This document shows, one piece after another, positions 1 to 5,684 of a DNA stretch of 6,709 nucleotides (within the stretch, counting starts at the first letter, position 1; the number at the start of each line of letters is the position of its first letter). A program made the position numbers and the translations under genes. Source of the DNA: Nitrospira sp. UBA5698 (GTDB lineage: Bacteria > Nitrospirota > Nitrospiria > Nitrospirales > Nitrospiraceae); the NCBI GenBank assembly GCA_002420115.1, contig DIHK01000008.1, positions 1-6,709 on the forward strand. Reading direction: 5' to 3'. Under the pieces are notes generated by a model, which saw only the letters and a list, made by a program, of their open reading frames with translations, searched no databases and was not told the DNA's origin.

Positions 1-20
1 TCCGACTGAGCTACGGGCGC
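1..20 (-). tRNA. 5' end of a tRNA, probably tRNA-Arg (cut by the window edge)
   Basis: Read on the minus strand these bases are GCGCCCGTAGCTCAGTCGGA. That is a seven-base acceptor arm half (GCGCCCG), T8 A9, the D-stem half GCTC, A14 and the start of a D-loop with GG. The acceptor start GCGCCCG together with GTAGCTCAG is typical of bacterial tRNA-Arg genes, but the anticodon lies outside the window, so the identity is an inference. The gene is transcribed leftward, away from everything else here. On the minus strand TAATAT at 48-43 could be its -10 element, about 22 bases before the mature 5' end, but I see no good -35 partner. Confidence 0.8.
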
Positions 21-405
21 ATTCTGAAAAGACACTGTGAGGATATTAAGGCAACGATCAGGCTGAATACTCTACACTCAGCCCTAACTTAAGGCTAGTC
101 TGAATCGTAAGCCAGGGTTCCGTCAAGTAGGAACCTGTCGCCTCTCAAGCATGTCCTGAATCAGATAAGATGCAAGCATGAATGTTCTTCGGTTCATATC
201 ACTTCGTGTCTTTTGGCCGCGCTCACATCCTACCTTTCCAAGCGGAAACCTGAATTAGTCCGACCTTTGTAAATGATTCTTGATGATTGGATAACACATA
301 GCACGCGTCACAGACGTTCGTTCTCCATGAGACAGTCATACCTCAGCACTCTCAGCCTGCTAAGGCATTCGCAAATACTCAGATACTCTGAATTGATTTG
401 TTACC
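21..405. other. Intergenic region, no gene recognised
   Basis: I find no open frame with a ribosome binding site, no RNA gene and no transposon end here. The left end must hold the promoter of the leftward tRNA. A weak 6-bp inverted repeat GGCTGA (61-66) / TCAGCC (78-83) lies in that part. The octamer CAAGCATG occurs twice (146-153 and 173-180). TGAATC, the half-site of the dyads at 406-453, also occurs singly at 101-106 and 157-162, where it may be chance. Confidence 0.6.
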
Positions 406-453
406 GATATGAATCAGTTTTGATTCATATGTGAATCGGTTTTGATTCATATC
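406..453. promoter_or_regulatory. Two tandem dyads, probable binding site of an enhancer-binding activator
   Basis: The 21-base unit TGAATC(A/G)GTTTTGATTCATAT occurs at 410-430 and again at 432-452, a 22-bp period or about two helical turns. Each copy is itself a dyad. The first is perfect: ATATGAATCA (407-416), GTTT, TGATTCATAT (421-430). The second has two mismatches in the same ten pairs (429-438 against 443-452). The whole block is also bounded by GATATGAATCA (406-416) and its complement (443-453). The dyad centres lie about 175 and 153 bp upstream of the predicted start of the sigma-54 promoter, within the usual range for sites of sigma-54 activators. The binding protein is not known from this sequence. 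Confidence 0.65.
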
Positions 454-566
454 TCTCTGTCCCTTCGTGCTCAATACCAAAATCTCCCACGATCCCACAC
501 CACGCAACATGTCGTACTGCATAAGTATTTCCAACAGAGTGCACTAACATGATTTACCTGCGCAAC

Positions 567-583
567 CTGGCACAGGTTTTGCC
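567..583 (+). promoter_or_regulatory. Sigma-54 (RpoN) -24/-12 promoter
   Basis: The sequence CTGGCACAGGTTTTGCC matches the sigma-54 consensus YTGGCACGNNNNTTGCW in almost every defined position, with A for G after TGGCAC and C for W at the end. The invariant GG (569-570) and GC (581-582) have exactly ten bases between them, as required. Transcription would begin near 594, giving a leader of about 84 bases before the ATG at 678. A pair of dyads lies upstream where an enhancer-binding activator would sit. I see no clear IHF site between them. Confidence 0.75.
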
Positions 584-599
584 TTACTCTCTAAAGGCA

Positions 600-636
600 G
601 AGTGGCAAACAGCATAGAGCTCGTGCTGAGCCACTC
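600..636 (+). other. Leader hairpin in the 5' UTR of the small exported peptide gene
   Basis: GAGTGGC (600-606) pairs perfectly with GCCACTC (630-636). Within it CAGCA (610-614) pairs with TGCTG (624-628), and a U-G pair can extend that inner stem. Only AAA on one side and A on the other are unpaired between the stems. The structure would begin about six bases after the predicted sigma-54 start and ends about 28 bases before the Shine-Dalgarno. That position suits a 5' stabilising stem rather than one that hides the ribosome site. Function is inferred from position only. Confidence 0.5.
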
Positions 637-664
637 AAGAGAGACAGTCCATCTAACCAACTAA

Positions 665-670
665 AAGGAG
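665..670 (+). promoter_or_regulatory. Strong ribosome binding site for the gene at 678
   Basis: AAGGAG at 665-670 lies seven bases before the ATG at 678. It is the best Shine-Dalgarno in the window and fixes the start of the small gene. Confidence 0.85.
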
Positions 671-677
671 ACAAGCT

Positions 678-866
678 ATGAAAAAGGTGTACAGATGGTT
701 TCAAATCGGTTCAGGGCTTGTGCTTTTTGTGGCGGTTACCGTCATGACGGGATCTGAGAAGCTTGAGGCCGCACATGCATGCCCCGTTATTGTTACAACA
801 AAACATTGCCATCAGTCCGGTCACTGCGTGTGCCCAGCCGGGTACACCGTACATGTGCACTCCTAA
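678..866 (+). CDS. Small exported Cys/His-rich peptide, function unknown
   Basis: This 62-residue protein is short, but its start and regulation look real: AAGGAG is seven bases upstream, and a sigma-54 promoter and leader hairpin precede it. Residues 1-7 carry K2, K3 and R6, followed by a hydrophobic stretch (about 8-24). A signal-peptidase site is likely near 30-34 (LEAAHA). The mature chain would be only about 30 residues, with four Cys (35, 44, 50, 52) and six His (33, 43, 45, 49, 59, 61). The core is CPVIVTTKHCHQSGHCVCP. Such a peptide could bind metal or hold two disulfides in the periplasm or outside the cell. Both are inferences. I recognise no family and give no symbol. It appears to be a single-gene unit, with an inverted repeat 16 bases after its stop. 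Confidence 0.75.
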   Translation: MKKVYRWFQIGSGLVLFVAVTVMTGSEKLEAAHACPVIVTTKHCHQSGHCVCPAGYTVHVHS

Positions 867-881
867 TTAGCCTTCCAAGTT

Positions 882-925
882 AGAACCTATCTCAAAACGT
901 CACTTTCTATTTTGAGATAGGTTCT
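882..925. repeat. Perfect 16-bp inverted repeat with 12-base loop (terminator hairpin or transposon-end remnant)
   Basis: AGAACCTATCTCAAAA (882-897) and TTTTGAGATAGGTTCT (910-925) are exact complements around a 12-base loop. The repeat lies just after the stop codon of the small peptide gene, so it can fold as a transcript-end hairpin. The stem is AT-rich at the loop and no run of T follows it (CTCCCTCC), so it is not a typical intrinsic terminator. Arms of 16 bp ending in AAAA/TTTT also resemble the ends of an insertion sequence or a collapsed miniature element. I see no target duplication on the flanks. Confidence 0.6.
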
Positions 926-1069
926 CTCCCTCCACGGCCGCAACCGCCAGCGCTCCCCTCTTCTCCGTAGAACATCCATGGGCCTCTCCCAGAATGTCTG
1001 CTCGGCGATGTCAATCTGACAGTCAAACCGGCCAGCACAATCTCGTCCTTGCGTAGCCGTCGCTTCCGG
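926..1069. other. Intergenic region, possibly decayed mobile DNA
   Basis: No gene with a convincing start is visible. A minus-strand frame of 81 codons (1132 down to 887) is open, rich in Arg and Trp near its end, lacks a Shine-Dalgarno, and reads straight through the inverted repeat at 882-925. It matches no family I know. It may be a scrap of a transposase attached to that repeat, but this is only a suggestion. Confidence 0.4.
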
Positions 1070-1099
1070 TGGAAACATCGGGGGGGGTAACCTTCTAAT
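1070..1099 (+). promoter_or_regulatory. Candidate sigma-70 promoter of the TPS operon with a G8 tract in its spacer
   Basis: TGGAAA (1070-1075, four of six matches to TTGACA) and TCTAAT (1094-1099, five of six matches to TATAAT) are separated by 18 bases. The spacer contains eight consecutive Gs at 1080-1087. Transcription would start near 1106, about 70 bases before the ATG at 1178. This is the best promoter-like pair I see before the operon, but the -35 match is modest. Confidence 0.35.
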
Positions 1100-1177
1100 C
1101 ATTTGCGAAGCAAGTTTTTCAGTGATGCCCAAAACTCATGATTGCAGGACACTCGCAGAACGCTCTATAGTTCACAC

Positions 1178-3892
1178 ATGTTTCGATTGCTCAAGCCCTT
1201 CGCTAGAAAGCGTTCAGGATCGATGGTCGCTCCGCTGTTGTGTGTCATGTTTGTGACCTCACTTGCTCTCTCTCAGGAAGCTACAACTATCACTCCGACA
1301 ACAGGGCCCGGTGATCTTGGAACTACAGTCACATCGCATGGCCACATAACCCAGATTACTGGAGGAATCCGGCCTGGCAATGGAACAAACCTCTTTCACA
1401 GTTTCAACCAATTTAGTATTGGACCTGGCGACACGGCGCAGTTTCAGAATACGACGCCGACGCTCACGACCATCAACATTCTGAGTCGGGTCACCGGGGG
1501 AAATCCGTCGAGTCTTTCTGGCACCATCAACACCATGAGCTACCCCGGTGCAAACTTTTTTCTGATGAATCCAGCCGGTATTGTCATTGGACCCACCGCG
1601 ACGTTAAACGTGAGCGGCTCAGTCGCCTTTACCACTGCAGACTATCTACGACTCGTAGAGGGCCCTAGCTCAAATTCAGGAATCTTCCACGCAGCCTCCA
1701 CCGAAACAAGCCTCTTGACCAGTGCTCCTGTCGCCGCCTTCGGATTTCTGAATTCCAATCCGGCAGCCATCGCTGTTCAAGGGAGCACCTTAACCGTTCA
1801 GCCCGGTGAGTCTATTTCCTTCATTGGTGGCAACCATGGCTTCACGTCTATCGATCCACTCACAGATGCTACCACCACTGTGCCAGACGGGGTGACTATA
1901 ACCGGCGGACACCTTGTCGCGCCGGATGGCCATGCCCATATCGCCAGCGTCGCGTCACGGGGAGAAATTCTCGCAACGAACCTACACGAGACGGGCAATA
2001 TCAATGGTCACACGTTCACAACACTGGGTGCCCTTCAGATCTCGCAACAATCGAGCATCGACATCCGTGGTGACAGTGGCGCCTCAATCCGTATTCGAGG
2101 AGGACACCTGGTTATTGACTCATCAACACTCTCCTCAACGGCGGGACAGATTTCCGTCGATACGGATTCGGTGCACATCACCAATTCCTCTGAAGTGAAG
2201 ACAGAAACAACAACAGCGGCAAACGCTGGTCATATTACGTTGAATGCCCAAAGAGACATCACGCTGGACTCTGGCGCCCTTATTATTTCCTCATCAAGAG
2301 GCGCTTCGGGCCACGCTGGAGATATCACACTCCAAAGCCACCAAGGGAACATCGCTCTTGTGCAATTTTCTTCTGTGACAACCCAGTCTGAAATGAGCAG
2401 CGGAAACACGGGTTCCATCAGCATTAATGCACCGCACGGAGACATTCGTGCCAATGACTCATATGTCTACACCTCATCCCAAGGAACGGGACAACTTGGA
2501 GGAATCCAGATCACAGCCAACAATCTCCTCCTGCAAAACAGTGCGTCAGTTCAGGGCAATAATTTGAGCACGCCGCACGTTGCTGAGCCCATTACCATCA
2601 CAACGACCGGTCGTCTCAACCTCACGGGGAGCGCAATTATTGAAACCGGCACCACTGGGCCTGCCAAAGCGGCAGACTTACTTATCAGGAGTCGCGAAGT
2701 GGTGCTCAGTGAGTCCAGCATGCTCATCACTAGTACGATCAGCTCCGGCGAGGCAGGACGACTCAGGCTCTTCACAGACAATCTGCAACTGACGGATGGA
2801 GCAAGACTTTCAAGTGGCAGCCTTGTTCACCCTGTCACAGGAGAAAGCCCCGTCGGCCGTGGTGGATCCATCAGCATTGAGGGCCTCAATAATCCTGGCG
2901 CCGCGGTGCACATTGATGGAGGGGAAAGCGGCATCTTTACCGATGCGCAAGGGAGCGGCGCAGCTGGTGATATTTTCGTGGGAGCCTCCTCGCTGATACT
3001 CCAGAACGGCGGGACCATTTCCGCAAAAACAACTGGCACGAACCATACTGCCACAGGTGGCTCGATCACCATCAACGCGACGGATCAGGTGGTGCTCACC
3101 AGTGGCGGTTCAATTACAGCGAGCAGCATCGTCGAACCAGAAACTTCGCAGTCTGGCATTGCAAACGCTGGAAATATTTCAATTAACGCTGGTCAGCACC
3201 TGGACTTACTCGATCACTCCTCTATTACCACAACTACTCAATCACCACAGGCGAATGGCGGCAACATTGACATCCGAGCTATCGACCGTGTCCGTCTCGT
3301 AGACAGCACGATCAGCACCTCCGTGAAGGGGGCCGAGGGCAGCGGTGGAAATATCTTCATCGATCCAAAAGTGGTGATGTTGGAGGGCAGCAATGTTACT
3401 GCGCAAGCAGTAGCCGGTGCGGGGGGGAATATTACGTTAGTGACTCCCCTGTTCTTAGCTGACTCATCCAGCTTAATTAGTGCCTCATCACAACGTGGTG
3501 TGAGTGGCACCGTCACCATTCAATCGCCAACCTCGAATTTGAGTGGCACAGTGGGTCAGCTTGTGTCGAAGACGAGCCCGCCGCAAGTGCTATTGCAAAA
3601 CCGTTGCATGGCCTTGGCCGGTGGAGAGCAGAGCACCTTTCTTCTTGCAGGACGAGACACGCTCCCTACCGAACCAGACGGATGGCTCAACAGCCCAGTG
3701 TCAATGGAACATCTGACGGGAGAGAGTACGGAGCAGGCATCTAGCCTGAAGGTGCGGAGCAAAAGCCTGAATAGATTGTCGGCCATGACCGAGAGGAAGG
3801 ACAAGACAAACATCCTCTCGCTGCGACAGCTGACACCGCCTGGATTTTTGGTTCGGACCTTTGCGACTGGCTCCACAGGCTGTCCCTCATGA
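1178..3892 (+). CDS. Two-partner-secretion exoprotein (TpsA / filamentous haemagglutinin-like, beta-helix)
   Basis: This 904-residue protein is a surface or secreted TPS exoprotein. Residues 1-32 form a signal peptide (basic LLKPFARKR, hydrophobic core, cleavage near ALS-Q). About 40-160 is the haemagglutinin N-terminal TPS domain, with NLFHSFNQFSI (71-81), SRVTGG (103-108) and NPAGIVIGPTATLNVSG (131-147), the part recognised by the TpsB POTRA domains. About 325-785 is Gly/Ser/Thr-rich with degenerate repeats of the form GGxIxIxA...LxxSxIxT, expected to stack as a right-handed beta-helix. The tail has NRCMALAGG and GRDTLP, common near the end of such proteins, then about 70 extra residues ending GCPS. 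Ligand is unknown; adhesion is inferred. ATG 1178 is chosen because it gives a good basic signal peptide. TTG 1142 (just after a stop) adds 12 residues, and ATG 1223 would lose the basic part. None has a good Shine-Dalgarno. Confidence 0.9.
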   Translation: MFRLLKPFARKRSGSMVAPLLCVMFVTSLALSQEATTITPTTGPGDLGTTVTSHGHITQITGGIRPGNGTNLFHSFNQFSIGPGDTAQFQNTTPTLTTINILSRVTGGNPSSLSGTINTMSYPGANFFLMNPAGIVIGPTATLNVSGSVAFTTADYLRLVEGPSSNSGIFHAASTETSLLTSAPVAAFGFLNSNPAAIAVQGSTLTVQPGESISFIGGNHGFTSIDPLTDATTTVPDGVTITGGHLVAPDGHAHIASVASRGEILATNLHETGNINGHTFTTLGALQISQQSSIDIRGDSGASIRIRGGHLVIDSSTLSSTAGQISVDTDSVHITNSSEVKTETTTAANAGHITLNAQRDITLDSGALIISSSRGASGHAGDITLQSHQGNIALVQFSSVTTQSEMSSGNTGSISINAPHGDIRANDSYVYTSSQGTGQLGGIQITANNLLLQNSASVQGNNLSTPHVAEPITITTTGRLNLTGSAIIETGTTGPAKAADLLIRSREVVLSESSMLITSTISSGEAGRLRLFTDNLQLTDGARLSSGSLVHPVTGESPVGRGGSISIEGLNNPGAAVHIDGGESGIFTDAQGSGAAGDIFVGASSLILQNGGTISAKTTGTNHTATGGSITINATDQVVLTSGGSITASSIVEPETSQSGIANAGNISINAGQHLDLLDHSSITTTTQSPQANGGNIDIRAIDRVRLVDSTISTSVKGAEGSGGNIFIDPKVVMLEGSNVTAQAVAGAGGNITLVTPLFLADSSSLISASSQRGVSGTVTIQSPTSNLSGTVGQLVSKTSPPQVLLQNRCMALAGGEQSTFLLAGRDTLPTEPDGWLNSPVSMEHLTGESTEQASSLKVRSKSLNRLSAMTERKDKTNILSLRQLTPPGFLVRTFATGSTGCPS
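3889..3892 (+). other. ATGA start-stop overlap coupling exoprotein and transporter
   Basis: The stop TGA (3890-3892) of the exoprotein gene overlaps the ATG (3889-3891) of the transporter gene. There is no strong Shine-Dalgarno before this ATG, only a weak ACAGG near 3875. Re-initiation by ribosomes finishing the first gene is therefore the likely way the transporter is made. Confidence 0.75.
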
Positions 3893-5682
3893 CGGTCGGC
3901 GCTGCTGGTTCGGCGCGTCAAGACCAGCGTCGGTGTCTCGTCCCAACCTTCCTGTCCTATGGTCTGCTCATGGCAATCGTTTCGACATCGTCGCCGCTAT
4001 TTGCCCAGGCTGTCCCGCAGACGGCTCCGCCCAGCTTCGATCCGACACTCCGATCCGGAGAACCTCCTGCACCGTTGAAGAGAGAATTCAAAGCACCGGT
4101 CCAAGAACCAAGCCCCACGCTCCCACCGGTTCCGGTACCATCCGAGGACGGCGCGCAGCAACAGCTCGGACTAGTACGCGTATTCGTGAACAAGATTCAG
4201 GTCATCGGGAATACCGCGCTCCCGGAGTCAGAGATCAATACGATCACTCAGCCATATGAAAACCGCACCTTGACCACTGAGGATTTGGAACGGTTGCGGC
4301 TGGCTCTCACACTCTTGTACGTCAACAACGGCTACATCACGTCCGGTGCCGTCATTCCGGATCAAGACGTGAAAGAGGGAGTCATTCAGCTACAGATCAT
4401 TGAAGGCGCTCTCTCACGAATCGACGTTGAAGGGACGAACTGGTTCAGGCGGAGCTATGTCAGTGACCGTATCTTGTTAGGGGCAGGTCCTCCACTGAAG
4501 ATGGAACCGCTCCAGACTCGATTGCAATTCCTTCAACAAGACTCCCGGATTGAACGGATTAATGCCGAACTGCGTCCGGGCGACCAGCGCGGAGAAAGCA
4601 TCCTCAACGTCAAGGTCAAAGAACACAGCCCCTGGAAGATGTGGTTGGAGTTTAGCAATCATCAGACGCCGGTGGTTGGAGCTGAGAGAGGGTTGATGAC
4701 GGTCGCCCATCAAAATGTGACCGGTCATGGAGATCCTCTGAGCATCACGTACGGCGGCTCACGCGGGGTACACCCGATCATAGATGTGGCCTATACGATC
4801 CCTCTCAATCGATATGACACGACCTTCACCGCCTCCTATCGTCGAAACGACTTCGCGGTTGTAAGCGATCAATTTGGGTTTCTAAACCTAAACTCTGAGT
4901 CGGAAGTCATCGGTTTCACACTTCGGCAACCTGTCTATCGAACCTTCTCCGACGAAGTCGCCATCGCCATCACCGGTGAACGACTGTACAACAAAATCAC
5001 CTCGACGCTCGATCCTTTAGGTCAAACCCCGCTTCTCATTCCCGGCTCGTCCGATACCGGAGTCAGTTCTGTCAGTGCGTTGCGCTTCGTTCAAGAGTAT
5101 GTTCATCGCACCGCAACCTCTGTCATTGCGGTACGCTCTCGTTTTTCTGTCGGATTGGATGTCCTGAATGCCACGACCAATGCCGGCTCTTTACCGGATG
5201 GACGCTTCTTTTCCTGGTTGGGGCAAGTTCAGGGTGTCCGGCGTTTCGAAGACGGGTGGGGCATGCAGCTATTGGGGCAGCTGAACTTGCAACTGGCCAA
5301 CGATCGCCTGTTCCCACTGGAACAGATTCCTCTTGGAGGACGGTATAGTGTCCGCGGGTATCGTGAGAATACCTTGATCCGAGACAACGGTTTTCTCCTC
5401 TCCATCGAATCCCGATTTCCCTTGATCCGCTATGCCAGCGGCGAACCTCTCTTGCAATTCGCTCAATTCGTGGACGTTGGACGGTCCTGGCAGGCCAAAG
5501 GTGAAACCCCCAATCCTGAGATACTCGCGAGCGTCGGATTAGGTCTGCGTTGGAGCGTTCTGCCACGAGAACGCGCCAGGTTTGAACTCTATTGGGGTGT
5601 GCCGCTCAATCACGTGGCCCATCCGTCCGGCAATCTCCAAGACTATGGGATTCATCTTCAAGCGGTGGTTCAGGCCTTTTAA
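3889..5682 (+). CDS. Two-partner-secretion outer-membrane transporter (TpsB, FhaC/ShlB family)
   Basis: This 597-residue Omp85-superfamily protein exports the exoprotein encoded just upstream. Residues 1-41 are a signal peptide (R10, R14, R15, hydrophobic core, cleavage after LFAQA). About 42-92 is a Pro-rich linker. POTRA 1 spans about 96-173, with the core VNKIQVIGNTALPESEI and the sequence NNGYITSGAVIPDQ. POTRA 2 spans about 175-247. From about 250 to the end is the 16-strand barrel. The family hallmarks are present: VRGY at 488-491 (the loop-6 motif with its conserved Arg) and FVDVG at 527-531. The chain ends in Phe (QAVVQAF), the usual C-terminal signal for barrel insertion by BAM. Length is close to that of FhaC and ShlB. 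The first ATG is chosen because of the ATGA overlap and because M28 would remove the basic part of the signal. Function is well supported; the substrate is inferred from adjacency. Confidence 0.95.
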   Translation: MTVGAAGSARQDQRRCLVPTFLSYGLLMAIVSTSSPLFAQAVPQTAPPSFDPTLRSGEPPAPLKREFKAPVQEPSPTLPPVPVPSEDGAQQQLGLVRVFVNKIQVIGNTALPESEINTITQPYENRTLTTEDLERLRLALTLLYVNNGYITSGAVIPDQDVKEGVIQLQIIEGALSRIDVEGTNWFRRSYVSDRILLGAGPPLKMEPLQTRLQFLQQDSRIERINAELRPGDQRGESILNVKVKEHSPWKMWLEFSNHQTPVVGAERGLMTVAHQNVTGHGDPLSITYGGSRGVHPIIDVAYTIPLNRYDTTFTASYRRNDFAVVSDQFGFLNLNSESEVIGFTLRQPVYRTFSDEVAIAITGERLYNKITSTLDPLGQTPLLIPGSSDTGVSSVSALRFVQEYVHRTATSVIAVRSRFSVGLDVLNATTNAGSLPDGRFFSWLGQVQGVRRFEDGWGMQLLGQLNLQLANDRLFPLEQIPLGGRYSVRGYRENTLIRDNGFLLSIESRFPLIRYASGEPLLQFAQFVDVGRSWQAKGETPNPEILASVGLGLRWSVLPRERARFELYWGVPLNHVAHPSGNLQDYGIHLQAVVQAF

Positions 5683-5684
5683 TG
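5680..5684 (+). other. TAATG stop-start overlap coupling transporter and TPR protein
   Basis: The TAA stop of the transporter (5680-5682) shares its last base with ATG 5682-5684 of the next gene. A second in-frame ATG is at 5697. Neither has a strong Shine-Dalgarno, so translation of the third gene probably depends on that of the second. Confidence 0.65.

Noticed and set aside
1..400. tRNA-linked integration site of a genomic island covering the window
   Set aside because: Integrases usually recombine at the 3' end of a tRNA. Here the 5' end faces the window and the 3' end is beyond the left edge. I see no integrase or repeat of tRNA sequence.
410..452. Two-unit repeat as the start of a CRISPR array
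   Set aside because: The units are 21 bp with only one base between them and there are just two. A tandem operator explains them better.
549..617. 22-codon frame starting at ATG 549
   Set aside because: It spans the sigma-54 promoter and has no ribosome binding site.
1101..1119. TTGCGAAGCAA hairpin followed by TTTTT as a terminator
   Set aside because: The strong part of the stem is only four pairs, it lies between the candidate promoter and the start of the operon, and there is no gene upstream that needs it.
887..1132. Minus-strand frame of 81 codons
   Set aside because: It has no Shine-Dalgarno, matches no family I know, crosses the G8 tract and reads through the inverted repeat at 882-925. 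At best it is a scrap of a mobile-element gene.
2066..2074. RGD tripeptide (residues 297-299 of the exoprotein), as in Bordetella FHA
   Set aside because: A three-residue match in a long Gly/Ser/Asp-rich beta-helix is likely chance, and nothing here suggests an animal host.
3861..4259. 132-codon plus-strand frame overlapping the exoprotein end and transporter start, and the many other alternate frames within the operon
   Set aside because: They overlap strongly supported genes in other frames, show no domain or start signal, and their composition is that expected of shadows of GC-moderate coding DNA.
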